From contig NZ_JAERTY010000005.1 in assembly GCF_016746095.1 (NCBI RefSeq), positions 310,001 to 374,000 on the forward strand: a stretch of 64,000 nucleotides of DNA, written 5' to 3'. This DNA is from Sphingobacterium faecale. GTDB lineage: Bacteria; Bacteroidota; Bacteroidia; Sphingobacteriales; Sphingobacteriaceae. Shown piece by piece: positions 1 through 9,319 of this stretch. The first letter of the stretch is position 1. Every line of letters begins with the position of its first letter. The notes below the pieces were generated by a model. The model did not search any database. It was not told the DNA's origin and worked only from the letters and a program-made list of their open reading frames with translations. The translations under genes were made by a program, and so were the position numbers.

Positions 1-598
1 TACCAATTACAGGTACCGCTACCCCCACAATATTTGAATCATCACAATGCAATACGTAGCAATTTTTTTTTATTTGCTGAAGTTCACTGATTAAATGCTT
101 CTCATTACTAATTTCCTTCCACATGGCACCAGGCAATCCGTATGTATGAATAAATGCATTACGATCTGTCGGTTCCATATAAGCGAGTAATAATCTACCC
201 GTTGCTGTATTGTATACATGCTTTTCATCTAATGCATTGACCTGTAGTTCTTGTGCGAATGTTTCTTTATGAAGAGTTATGCGTGAATTGTTCTTTATAA
301 TCGCAATAATACTACACTCACGTAATGTACTACTAAGTTTTTTCATGGGATTAACTGCCCATTTAATTATTTCGGACTCATTGGTAAAATTGTTGGTAAG
401 GTAGTATAATTGCTTTCCTAATGTATACCCTTTGTTCTTTTCAATATAACCTCTAATAATCATAGTCTTAATAATATTAGCACATGTGCCATGATTTAGT
501 TCCAGAGGGTCCGCAATTTCACTGAGCGTAAGCTCTTTGTCCATATTGCGGGAAAGTAACTCCAAAATGTCTAATGCTCTATTTAATACCTGAATCAT
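1..598 (-). CDS. IclR-family transcriptional regulator, 3' end missing
   Basis: The reading frame begins at ATG 598-596 and stays open to the window edge, giving about 199 residues of what is normally a 250-residue protein. The N-terminal 60 residues form a winged helix-turn-helix (LTLSEIADPLELNHGTCANI), and the following part matches the IclR effector-binding domain, including an LLAYM segment typical of the family. It is transcribed divergently from the SusCD-type cluster that starts at 1112, so it is the likely local regulator. IclR proteins usually respond to small organic acids or aromatic compounds, which fits the absence of glycoside hydrolases in the neighbouring cluster. The ligand is unknown. 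A TAnnTTTG element at 623-630 supports this start. Confidence 0.85.
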   Translation of the reverse strand, partial: MIQVLNRALDILELLSRNMDKELTLSEIADPLELNHGTCANIIKTMIIRGYIEKNKGYTLGKQLYYLTNNFTNESEIIKWAVNPMKKLSSTLRECSIIAIIKNNSRITLHKETFAQELQVNALDEKHVYNTATGRLLLAYMEPTDRNAFIHTYGLPGAMWKEISNEKHLISELQQIKKNCYVLHCDDSNIVGVAVPVIG

Positions 599-622
599 AC
601 GCTTTACTGTTTAATATTCAGC

Positions 623-630
623 CAAAACTA
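623..630 (-). promoter_or_regulatory. Promoter -7 element of the IclR-family gene
   Basis: The minus strand reads TAGTTTTG, a full match to the Bacteroidota -7 consensus TAnnTTTG, 24 bases upstream of the ATG at 598. No clear -33 TTTG was found at the usual spacing. The assignment rests on motif match and position only. Confidence 0.5.
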
Positions 631-829
631 GACATTTTTAATTTTATAATATAAAACAATAGCATTTTATTTTTTAACATAAAACTAATTAATAGTTTAA
701 TATTAAGTAATTGCAGACCTATAAACACCTGAAAACAAAGACCTTCAGCTGCTATAATTACTGTCCATGTATAAATACAGCAACACCGTTTTAAAAAAGC
801 CAACTTTTTAAAACTTAGTATAAACCAAA

Positions 830-948
830 ATGAAAACAAATATTTATTCAAAAGTGTCAGCCTCTCGATGTTGACGCTAGGCCTATTCTTTGCTGCTTGT
901 CGGAAAAACTTAAACGTGGATAATCTTAATGAGATAATGGATAATTGA
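830..948 (+). pseudogene. Remnant of a susD 5' end (frameshifted, truncated)
   Basis: An ATG at 830 opens a frame starting MKTNIYSKVSAS. After a frame change near 866 the sequence continues from 868 as MLTLGLFFAACRKNLNVDN and stops at 946-948. Joined, this looks like a lipoprotein signal peptide with lipobox FAAC followed by a basic stretch and an LNVDNLNE segment, the usual beginning of SusD proteins. The leader before the ATG also resembles that of susD genes. Nothing SusD-like follows the stop. I read it as the leftover of a lost susD gene. A genuine 26-residue peptide from 868 is the alternative. Confidence 0.45.
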
Positions 949-1015
949 AATGCAAATTCTGTTAAGATCAGAAGTTACTTAGCGACATTTCTTTGTTTTA
1001 CTATATAAAATTTTC

Positions 1016-1046
1016 AAACTTTATTTTATATGGTAAAATAAAGTTT
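1016..1046. promoter_or_regulatory. Perfect 13-bp inverted repeat, likely operator of the SusCD-phosphoesterase cluster
   Basis: The arms AAACTTTATTTTA (1016-1028) and TAAAATAAAGTTT (1034-1046) are exact reverse complements separated by five bases. A near-consensus -7 element, CATATTTG at 1048-1055, follows directly, so the repeat covers the region where the -33 element would lie. It sits between the divergent IclR gene and the first gene of the cluster, which makes it a candidate regulator binding site. A transcription terminator is less likely because the arms are almost pure AT and no complete gene ends just before it. Confidence 0.5.
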
Positions 1047-1111
1047 ACATATTTGAATAATAGCAATTACGGTTAAACACCAACCAATATATAATATAAA
1101 CTTAAAATGAT

Positions 1112-2077
1112 ATGAAAAACTTATTTCTATCCTGTTCCTTTTTATTGTCCATTATAATTAATCTGACAACGATGTCCTGCAAAGAAGAGACCGTTATAGT
1201 TAGGGGAACCACTGATATATTACCGGTTAACGTACGCATGTTAGCTTATACCAATTCTAGTATCACTGTGGGGTGGGATCATGTTGAAGGTGCTACTTCG
1301 TATACGATTCAACTACTGGATTCAAAAGATAGCGATAAGCCGTTAGACCGCTACATCGTTATAACTGAAGATTTTTACAAATTCAGTAGTCTGGAAGAGC
1401 TAAAAGGGTATTATGTCCGCGTAAGAGCGAATGTCAATTATGATACTGGAGACTGGAAATATATCATGAACAATAATCTGCCGGCTCGAATTATGCCCAA
1501 ATATGGTTTTGTTGCTGATGATTTTAAAGAGCCTGACGTAGTTCCTAGCACTGAGCTTTATCCAAATTTTCCGGAAGGTTGGGAAATACATACAGCACCA
1601 GGAGGTAGAAAACCTTCTTTTACAGCAGTTGGACCTACCGGTGCAAACTCCGATATATTTCCCTCAGGCGAATGGTTAATGGAGGATATATATAGCATTT
1701 CTACGGCAAGTATGGTTAAGAATAGAGTTGGTGATTATGCTGTAATGTTCAGAGGTGGTGGCACTTATACTCCAAAACTAGCGATGAACTTTGATTTGAC
1801 TAATGGAGCGTCCAAATTTTCCTTTATTTATGGTGCTGCTACTCAAAACGCAACGGATGCTGGGGGTGTACCTATTTATGTAAAAGTAGAATACTCACAA
1901 GACGCAGGAAAAACCTGGACTCAACTCGAAGATATATTAGAAGTTGCATCGGCAGAGATCCAATACTATAAAGAATATGAATTGAATATAAAAGGTCCAG
2001 TTCGGTTCAGAATTGGCAAGACGAATACGACAGCAGCCAGACTATTAGTTGACGAAATTGCAGTATACAAGAATTAA
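1112..2077 (+). CDS. Surface lipoprotein with fibronectin type III domain
   Basis: This 321-residue protein has a signal peptide ending in a lipobox (TMSC, Cys23), so it should be anchored in the outer membrane. Residues of about 37-105 have a fibronectin type III pattern (SITVGWDHVEGATSYTIQL). The C-terminal 200 residues look like a beta-sandwich adhesion module of the choice-of-anchor or MAM type, with conserved segments such as YSQDAGKTWTQL and RFRIGKTNTTAARLLVDEI. It lies 33 bases before susC and is the first gene of the cluster. In SusCD loci such lipoproteins commonly act as surface glycan-binding or accessory proteins; that role is inferred, and no enzyme motif is visible. Confidence 0.7.
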   Translation: MKNLFLSCSFLLSIIINLTTMSCKEETVIVRGTTDILPVNVRMLAYTNSSITVGWDHVEGATSYTIQLLDSKDSDKPLDRYIVITEDFYKFSSLEELKGYYVRVRANVNYDTGDWKYIMNNNLPARIMPKYGFVADDFKEPDVVPSTELYPNFPEGWEIHTAPGGRKPSFTAVGPTGANSDIFPSGEWLMEDIYSISTASMVKNRVGDYAVMFRGGGTYTPKLAMNFDLTNGASKFSFIYGAATQNATDAGGVPIYVKVEYSQDAGKTWTQLEDILEVASAEIQYYKEYELNIKGPVRFRIGKTNTTAARLLVDEIAVYKN

Positions 2078-2110
2078 ATCTACTTATTAAACAAATCAAA
2101 CTTAAATAGC

Positions 2111-5100
2111 ATGAGAAAATCAGTTTTAAAATTACTCGGTATTTATTCCTTGCTTTTGATTTCCATATCGCTATCTGCACAACATGCACGACAAGAGATA
2201 TCAGGAAAAGTGACCGATGAACGTGGTGAATATCTATCGGGCGTTAGTATAAGCGTGATGAATGAAGATTTAAATACAACGACTAACGACAAAGGGGAAT
2301 ACCGTATTTCAGTTCCGATAAATAGGTCATCTTTTCTCCTCTTTAGTTACGTTGGGATGAAGTCACAGAAAATATCGGTACAGTCAACATCCAATACTTT
2401 AAACCTAGTTATGCTTGCTGAAGCCTTTAGTCTTGACGAGGTCGTTGCAATTGGCTATGGGACAGCAAAAAAAAAGGACATCACTGGATCGGTGGCTAGT
2501 GTAGAGGGGGGGCTCATAGCAAAGCGCAATATGTCACAACTATCACAGGCACTACAGGGGACAGTTCCAGGCTTGATGGTTACCAGGACCAATAGTCAAC
2601 CGGGGGCCGGGGCAACGATCCGCGTAAGGGGTATAACAACCATTGGAGACTCAAATCCATTGGTTATAGTCGACGGGGTACCTGTTAATAGTATCAATGA
2701 TGTAAATCCACAAGATATCCAAGATATTTCAGTATTGAAAGATGCAGCTTCAGCTTCAATCTATGGCGCTAGAGCGGCTGCAGGTGTAATTTTGATTACG
2801 ACCAAAAGGGCGAATATTGGGCAAACAAATCTGGACTACAACGGAACTTACGGGGTTGAATCCGCTACACGCTTTCCTGAAATGGTGGGCGCGCAACGTT
2901 ATTTAGACATGATTAATGAGTTTACCTGGAACGATGCTGGCAACAAGCCTGGTGAAGAATACGGATTGTATTCAAAAGATATCGTTGACAATTGGATAGA
3001 GCGTAATAAAACGGATCCCGATAGATTTCCAATAACAGCTTGGATTGACCTCATGATTAAAGATTATGCTCCTCGGCATAATCATCACTTGGGTGTTACT
3101 ACAGGAGGAGATCGCCTCAGAACTCGGGCAAGTGTCAACTATGAAAAATCGAATGGCCTTTACGATTACAACTCTTTTGAAAGGGTGTCCACTCGGGTAA
3201 ACAATCGTATTAAGGTAAATGACTTTATTGCAGTCGATGTAGACATGTCTTACAACTCACAACTTCGTAAATTGCCATCGATAAATCCCATTGAAAGTGC
3301 ACAACGCTATGCTCCTATCTATGCTGCCACTTGGGCTGATGGTCGGATAGCAGGAGGTAAAAATGGAGCTAATATTTATGCAAGACTTCACCATGGCGGT
3401 TCAAGAGATGAATCTAGAAACATATTCTCAGGACGTGCTGCGTTAGAAATCAAACCAATACAGAATTTAACGCTCACAGGCGTATTTGCACCTCAGATTT
3501 ATAACAGCAAGAGCAAGGATTTCAACAAGCAAATACCATATTATGATGCTGATGATCCGGCTTTATTTATCGCTTATATCGAAGGACATGAATCCACTTC
3601 GCTTACTGAAGGAAGAACGGAAGGAAAGGTCCTTACTACGCAGTTTTTAGCAAACTATAAAAAGCAATTTGCAGAGCATAGTTTAGATGGCATGTTGGGA
3701 TACGAAGATTCCTATAATTTTGTTGAAGGTATGTCTGGAGCTGGTGAAAACTTTGAGCTTTCTGAGTTTCCCTATCTGGACTTAGCTCCATTGGATTTTC
3801 AAAAAGTAACGGGTAATGCCTATGAGACTTCTTATCGTTCTTTCTTTGGACGGATCATGTATGATTTTAAAGAGAGATACCTTCTTCAAGCGAATATCCG
3901 CTATGACGGTTCATCACGCTTTCATCCAGACCATAGATGGGGAGCATTTCCTTCTGTTTCGGCTGGATGGGTACTGACTAAAGAAAATTTTATACCCACC
4001 TCCCCTATTTTATCCTATTTGAAACTTCGTGCTTCTTGGGGACAATTGGGTAATGAACGCATTGGTAATTACCCTTATCAATCTTCATTAAATTATACTA
4101 ATGCGTTATTTTACCGCGGAAACAATATTGTCTCGGCAACTACAGCTGCTCAAGTAAGTTATGCCATAAAAAATATCACCTGGGAAGTTACCGAATCGAA
4201 AAACATTGGAATTGACGCTTATTTCCTGAATAACAGGTTGGGGTTGACGGCTGATTATTACCATAAGACAACCAATAGGATGCTCTTAAAACTGGAAATC
4301 CCGGATTTTATGGGTTACGGAAAACCTAGTCAAAATGCGGGTACAATGAACACAAAGGGATGGGATACCCAACTGACCTGGCGTGATAAAAAAGACAAAT
4401 TCCATTATTCGATCTCCTTAAACGTATCAGACTCAAAGTCGGTAATGGGCAATTTGAGTGGATTAGTCTTAGGCACTTCACAGATAACAAGGGAGGGCAG
4501 CGAATACAACGAATGGTATGGCTACCTATCAGACGGTCTATATCAAACAGCTGATGAGGTAGCAAACCAACCAAAACTGTACCCCTCCGTTAAGCCTGGT
4601 GACATCAAATACAAGGATATCAGTGGCCCTGATGGTGTTCCTGATGGAAAAATATCACCCGATTATGATATGGTACTACTTGGCGGTTCCTTGCCTCGGT
4701 ATATTTTTGGAGGGCAACTTGAAGCTGGTTATGCAGGTATTGACTTCGCCATGGCTATTCAAGGAGTTGGTAAGCAAAATAATATGATGCCAGATGTCAT
4801 GGTACGTCCTTTTATAAGTGCATGGACTACCCCACCATCGATTATAGATGGAAATTATTGGAGTATGTACAATACGGAGGAAAAAAATCTAGAGGCAAGT
4901 TATCCACGACTTTCCGTGACATCGGCCAATGGTAATAATTATATGTCTTCGGACTTCTGGCGGATTAGCGGGGCTTACTTCCGTGTTAAAAATATAACTC
5001 TCGGTTATACACTCCCAGAAAAAATTAATAAACACCTAAAGGTAAGCAACTTACGCATCTATGGATCAGCGACAGACTTGCTCTCTTTCGACAAATATCC

Positions 5101-5179
5101 TACTGGTTGGGATCCGGAAGCTGTGAGCAACTCTTATATAACAAAATCATTTCTTTTTGGCTTATCCTTAAAGTTTTAA
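2111..5179 (+). CDS. SusC/RagA-family TonB-linked outer-membrane transporter
   Basis: The protein has 1022 residues, the usual SusC length. It starts with a signal peptide cleaved near residue 23, followed by a carboxypeptidase-regulatory-like domain (about 29-110, ISGKVTDERGEYLSGVSISV), the TonB plug domain (about 115-230, with GYGTAKKKDITGSV and the SIYGARAAAGVILITTKR region) and a 22-strand-type barrel ending in the aromatic signal FGLSLKF. It imports a substrate across the outer membrane together with the SusD encoded 19 bases downstream. The substrate cannot be read from the sequence; the neighbouring phosphoesterases and oxidoreductase suggest something other than a plain polysaccharide. 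Confidence 0.95.
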   Translation: MRKSVLKLLGIYSLLLISISLSAQHARQEISGKVTDERGEYLSGVSISVMNEDLNTTTNDKGEYRISVPINRSSFLLFSYVGMKSQKISVQSTSNTLNLVMLAEAFSLDEVVAIGYGTAKKKDITGSVASVEGGLIAKRNMSQLSQALQGTVPGLMVTRTNSQPGAGATIRVRGITTIGDSNPLVIVDGVPVNSINDVNPQDIQDISVLKDAASASIYGARAAAGVILITTKRANIGQTNLDYNGTYGVESATRFPEMVGAQRYLDMINEFTWNDAGNKPGEEYGLYSKDIVDNWIERNKTDPDRFPITAWIDLMIKDYAPRHNHHLGVTTGGDRLRTRASVNYEKSNGLYDYNSFERVSTRVNNRIKVNDFIAVDVDMSYNSQLRKLPSINPIESAQRYAPIYAATWADGRIAGGKNGANIYARLHHGGSRDESRNIFSGRAALEIKPIQNLTLTGVFAPQIYNSKSKDFNKQIPYYDADDPALFIAYIEGHESTSLTEGRTEGKVLTTQFLANYKKQFAEHSLDGMLGYEDSYNFVEGMSGAGENFELSEFPYLDLAPLDFQKVTGNAYETSYRSFFGRIMYDFKERYLLQANIRYDGSSRFHPDHRWGAFPSVSAGWVLTKENFIPTSPILSYLKLRASWGQLGNERIGNYPYQSSLNYTNALFYRGNNIVSATTAAQVSYAIKNITWEVTESKNIGIDAYFLNNRLGLTADYYHKTTNRMLLKLEIPDFMGYGKPSQNAGTMNTKGWDTQLTWRDKKDKFHYSISLNVSDSKSVMGNLSGLVLGTSQITREGSEYNEWYGYLSDGLYQTADEVANQPKLYPSVKPGDIKYKDISGPDGVPDGKISPDYDMVLLGGSLPRYIFGGQLEAGYAGIDFAMAIQGVGKQNNMMPDVMVRPFISAWTTPPSIIDGNYWSMYNTEEKNLEASYPRLSVTSANGNNYMSSDFWRISGAYFRVKNITLGYTLPEKINKHLKVSNLRIYGSATDLLSFDKYPTGWDPEAVSNSYITKSFLFGLSLKF

Positions 5180-5198
5180 CCGTTTAAATTATATAGAT

Positions 5199-6902
5199 AT
5201 GAAATATATAACGCTTTTTATATGCCTAACCATGCTCTGCTTCTCCTGTGCAAAACTGGATTTGAATCCTCTCGCAGAAGGAGCTTCTGATAATTGGAAC
5301 GAAAATGAAACTCAGATAAATATTTCGTTAAACGATCTCTACCGGATATATCTATGGGAGAATGAAACGAACTTTGGTCTGGAGCGAATGACGGATAACT
5401 GGAACCAAAGAGACCAGATCAATGCCTTTGCTGCCGGCTCTATTACGGGTCAATGGTCTATTGCTGAAAACACTTGGATAAATAGCTACAAAGGAATTGC
5501 AAGAGCCAACACTATATTAGAAAAAACAGAAGCTATCGATGGCGGGATTCCAGCTGCAACAATAAATCGATTTCGTGGTGAAGCTCGATTTATGCGAGCA
5601 GCGCTTTATGCTAATCTAATCTTTCATTATGGTGATGTGCCTTTTTATAAAACGTACATCACTATAGAAGAAGCCTTCGCTATGGGTAGAACGGATAAAA
5701 GTGTCATCCTTAAAGAAATATATGAAGATTTTGACTATGCAATAGCTACGCTGCCTGCAACTTATAATGCAGGTGAATTGAAAAGAGCAACCAAAGGCGC
5801 TGCAATGGCTTTCAAAGCTAGAGCGGCTCTATTAATGGGTGACTTTACTACAGCAAGAGACGCGGCTAAAGCTTGTATGGACCTAAAGGTATATACCTTG
5901 CATCCTGATTTCGGAGAATATTTCTTGCCTACGACTAAAAACTCAAATGAAACCATATTTGCTTTACCTAGATCGGTTGAACTGGGTGTATCTTGGACTA
6001 CAACCAATTTTATAACGAGAAACGCTGGTGGGGCTTCTGTCGCTCAACCATCATGGGAGCTAATGTGCGCATTCTCCTGTGATGACGGTCTGCCAATTGA
6101 TGAGTCTCCAAGGTACAATCCTCGAAACCCTTTTCTTAATCGTGATCCAAGATGTAAAGCAACTATAGTAGAATTTGGCACGGAGCATGTCGGTTTTATC
6201 TACGATCCTAATCCTTATGCCACTACGGTATTGAATGTTGCTACAGGAGCGATGATCCCCAACAAAGATTCGCGGGCTGTAGATCAATATGCGTCGTATA
6301 ATGGGCTTACCTTAAAAAAATGGGTAGATAACAGCTGGACAGGTAATTTGAAAACTGACTACGATGTTATCCTCATGCGTTATGCGGATGTATTGCTAAT
6401 GTACGCTGAAGCAAAAATTGAACTAAATGAAATCGATGATTCCGTATTGGCTGCAATAAATCAAGTAAGAGCAAGGGCTTATAAAAAGAATGTAACAGAT
6501 GTCACGAAATACCCAGCGCTTAGCAATACGCATGTAGGTCAAAGCTATTTACGCAAGCAGATTCGTAATGAACGTCGAGTGGAACTGGCTTGGGAAAACA
6601 GACGATTTTATGATATCATAAGATGGCGCATAGCCGAAAAAGTACTCGTAAAACCTCATTATGGTATTTTAGATCAAAATGATCTGAAATCAAAAGTAGT
6701 AGATAAGGGTTTATGGTTTTTTCCTGGAATACCGGAAATTGATGAAGATTGGCTTCCTGATTTCACTGCGATGTATAATGCAGGATTGATTAAGGTTCTT
6801 GTACAAAGAGCTTTTGATAAGGAAAGGCAATACCTGTGGCCAATACCTACGAAGGAAATCTTAATTAATGAAAATTTAAAACCTCAAAATCCGGGATATT
6901 AG
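5199..6902 (+). CDS. SusD/RagB-family substrate-binding lipoprotein
   Basis: This 567-residue lipoprotein has its lipobox at CFSC (Cys17). It carries the SusD helical repeat region (RFRGEARFMRAALYANLIFHYGDVPF) and the conserved C-terminal segments LMYAEAKIELNE, IRNERRVELAWENRRFYDIIRW and LWPIPTKEI. SusD proteins cap the SusC barrel on the cell surface and capture the ligand. It lies 19 bases after susC and 14 bases before the MFS gene, which implies cotranscription. The protein is full length with no visible damage. Confidence 0.95.
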   Translation: MKYITLFICLTMLCFSCAKLDLNPLAEGASDNWNENETQINISLNDLYRIYLWENETNFGLERMTDNWNQRDQINAFAAGSITGQWSIAENTWINSYKGIARANTILEKTEAIDGGIPAATINRFRGEARFMRAALYANLIFHYGDVPFYKTYITIEEAFAMGRTDKSVILKEIYEDFDYAIATLPATYNAGELKRATKGAAMAFKARAALLMGDFTTARDAAKACMDLKVYTLHPDFGEYFLPTTKNSNETIFALPRSVELGVSWTTTNFITRNAGGASVAQPSWELMCAFSCDDGLPIDESPRYNPRNPFLNRDPRCKATIVEFGTEHVGFIYDPNPYATTVLNVATGAMIPNKDSRAVDQYASYNGLTLKKWVDNSWTGNLKTDYDVILMRYADVLLMYAEAKIELNEIDDSVLAAINQVRARAYKKNVTDVTKYPALSNTHVGQSYLRKQIRNERRVELAWENRRFYDIIRWRIAEKVLVKPHYGILDQNDLKSKVVDKGLWFFPGIPEIDEDWLPDFTAMYNAGLIKVLVQRAFDKERQYLWPIPTKEILINENLKPQNPGY

Positions 6903-6916
6903 TAACATCATTGCAT

Positions 6917-8167
6917 ATGAGAAAAATACTATCAAAACCAGAAAACAGAAGATGGCTTATTGTTGCCGTTGCCTTCATTACCATTGTTATCAATTATATT
7001 GATAGACAGATTGTTTCTATACTTAAACCAATATTAAAGGTAGAGTTTAATCTTGATGATTCTGGTTATGCGATAATAGTTAATATTTTCACCATATGCT
7101 ATGCGACGATGTATCCGGTCACGGGTTGGTTAGTAGATAAGTTTGGACCTAAGAAGATCATGTTCTGGGGAATAATTACCTGGTCTATGGCTTCTATTGG
7201 TGGTGGGATAGCTAGAACAGTTGGACAGTTTGGCTTTTTCAGAGGTTTATTGGGTCTGGCCGAGCCGACCAACTTTCCATCTACAGTAAAAATTACGACG
7301 ATTTGGTTTCCTGGTAAGCTAAGAGCAACAGCCAATAGTTTATGTCAAGCGGGTGGGTCAATCGGAGCAATTATTGCGCCTCCCATCATCGCTTGGCTAA
7401 CCATTCAATATGGTTGGCAGAGCGCATTCATAGTTATGGGAGTATTAGGTATACTGATCGCCTTCGCTTGGTTTTTTATTTACAAGGAGCCGCCAATGCA
7501 TATTTTGGAAGAGAGCGTCCCGGTTGCTAAAAATGAAAATGCTATCCAATTTTCCTGGTTACAATTGTGGAAAACGAGAAGCCTCTGGGGGATATTATTG
7601 ATCCGGTTTATAAGCGACCCTGTTTGGTATTTCTGCCTATTTTGGCTACCTGGTTACCTTCAGGAAGATTCGGGACTTAGCCTCGCACAGGTGGGAATGT
7701 TTGGCTGGATCCCTTTTTTACTGGCTGATTTTGGAGCCATTGGTTCATCTGCTTACTCCGATAGCTTGGTACGTAAAGGTTATTCGCCCTTATTAGCAAG
7801 AAAAAGGATGCTTAGCATCATCACTTGCCTTATGCCCCTTTGTATATTAACACCATTTATGACAAATGCTGCGGGAACTTTAATTGTATTCAGCATTATA
7901 GCAATGTCTTGCTTTAGTTGGCTTTTAACCATGAATGTGGTGGTAGCAGAAGCTTTCCCTATCCAAAATGTAGCTAGCGTTATCGGTATAGCCGGTGGCT
8001 TTGGGGCTTTAGGTGCTGTTGTTTTCAACACGTTTGTCGGGTCACTTATCGGTACTGTAGGTGCCGATAAGATATTCTTCGCTATGGCAGCTTTGCACCC
8101 TATAGCTTTGCTCCTGTTGTGGACTTTCGTAAGAAAGGAAAGTGTAAAATCTATAAACCATAATTAA
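6917..8167 (+). CDS. MFS transporter, anion:cation symporter (ACS) type
   Basis: The ATG at 6917 gives a 416-residue protein; an upstream TTG at 6911 is possible but less likely. It has about 12 hydrophobic segments, the family signature INYIDRQIVSILKP in the first helix and the loop motif GWLVDKFGPKK. The relatives I recognise are ACS transporters for hexuronates, phthalate-like anions and other organic acids. It would carry the product of periplasmic processing across the inner membrane. It follows susD by 14 bases and precedes a secreted phosphoesterase by 10 bases. The presence of an ACS transporter points to an acidic small substrate, which is an inference. Confidence 0.85.
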   Translation: MRKILSKPENRRWLIVAVAFITIVINYIDRQIVSILKPILKVEFNLDDSGYAIIVNIFTICYATMYPVTGWLVDKFGPKKIMFWGIITWSMASIGGGIARTVGQFGFFRGLLGLAEPTNFPSTVKITTIWFPGKLRATANSLCQAGGSIGAIIAPPIIAWLTIQYGWQSAFIVMGVLGILIAFAWFFIYKEPPMHILEESVPVAKNENAIQFSWLQLWKTRSLWGILLIRFISDPVWYFCLFWLPGYLQEDSGLSLAQVGMFGWIPFLLADFGAIGSSAYSDSLVRKGYSPLLARKRMLSIITCLMPLCILTPFMTNAAGTLIVFSIIAMSCFSWLLTMNVVVAEAFPIQNVASVIGIAGGFGALGAVVFNTFVGSLIGTVGADKIFFAMAALHPIALLLLWTFVRKESVKSINHN

Positions 8168-8177
8168 ATAAAATGTT

Positions 8178-9290
8178 ATGACAAAAAAAATATTTCTGTT
8201 TCTATTTCTCTTTCTCAGTATAAGAAGCAATGCTCAATCGAACTTTCAAAAACCGCATTTAGAAAATAAGTCTTCCTGGTCTGTCATCTTGCTTCCAGAC
8301 GTACAGAATTATTCAAAATGGAATCGTAATCAACCTATTTTGGATCTTATGATGGCTTGGATAGAAGATAATATCGATACTTTAAATATAAAAATGGTAT
8401 TGTGCACAGGAGATCTTGTGGAACAAAATGATCTCATAATGCCTGCTAATAATGGTGATCAATCGGCCGAGAAGCAATGGAATTTTATATCGAAATCTTT
8501 CTCCAGACTGAATGGTAAAACGCCTTACATAGCCGCTGTCGGTAATCATGATTTTAGCATAGACAGCACCCTTAAACGAACTACTCGTTATGATGATTTC
8601 TTCAAAATCGATGATAATTGGCTGAATAAAAAAGCGTTAGTGCAAAACGGCACAAATGAATCAGCACAGCAATCTTTACAGAACGCGGTGTATGAGGTGA
8701 AATCAATAAATGGCGGTAAAGATTACTTATTTATGACTATCGAATACGCACCTCGTGATACCGTATTAGGTTGGGCAAGCAAAATAACTAGGTTAGAGCA
8801 GTACAAAAATCACCGTATTGTTTTACTAACGCATGTATATCTAAGTCCAGAAGACAAACAGTGGGACGGTCAAAATCGATGGATCATCTACCAACCTTAT
8901 GTTATTGATAATAAAACTTTGAAATCAGAGCGATATCTACTCCCTTTTTCCAATAATGGTAAACAGATATGGGAAAAACTTGTGAAACCAGCAGATAATA
9001 TAGAAATGGTACTAAGTGGGCATATATTAGGAGAAGGCTACAGAATGGATAAAAACCATATAGGAAAGCCAGTACATCAGATGTTGTTCGACATGCAGGG
9101 TGAAGGTGGTGGTCATATTGAAGGCAATGGTGGGGACGGCTGGCTACGAATACTAGAGTTCTTTCCAGATAACAAAACCGTAAAAGTTAAGACGTATTCC
9201 CCTTTATTCGGTTCTTCGCCATCCACTCGAAATCTAGCTTGGAGGAAAGATGGAAGAAATGAATATACTATGCAATTCCAAGAGAAATAA
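8178..9290 (+). CDS. Secreted calcineurin-like metallophosphoesterase
   Basis: The 370-residue protein has a signal peptide cleaved around residue 19 (SNA|Q). It holds the complete motif set of the calcineurin-like fold: PDVQNY near residue 37, GDLVEQND near 75, VGNHD near 119, LLTHVY near 218 and SGHIL near 281. In the first motif Gln replaces the more usual His (PDVQ), as in a recognised subgroup. It should hydrolyse a phosphomonoester or phosphodiester in the periplasm or at the surface. The gene lies 10 bases after the MFS transporter and 29 bases before the FAD oxidoreductase, so dephosphorylation of the imported compound is the natural guess. Confidence 0.85.
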   Translation: MTKKIFLFLFLFLSIRSNAQSNFQKPHLENKSSWSVILLPDVQNYSKWNRNQPILDLMMAWIEDNIDTLNIKMVLCTGDLVEQNDLIMPANNGDQSAEKQWNFISKSFSRLNGKTPYIAAVGNHDFSIDSTLKRTTRYDDFFKIDDNWLNKKALVQNGTNESAQQSLQNAVYEVKSINGGKDYLFMTIEYAPRDTVLGWASKITRLEQYKNHRIVLLTHVYLSPEDKQWDGQNRWIIYQPYVIDNKTLKSERYLLPFSNNGKQIWEKLVKPADNIEMVLSGHILGEGYRMDKNHIGKPVHQMLFDMQGEGGGHIEGNGGDGWLRILEFFPDNKTVKVKTYSPLFGSSPSTRNLAWRKDGRNEYTMQFQEK

Positions 9291-9319
9291 TAACAATTAA
9301 TTTAAATACATAAAAAAAA

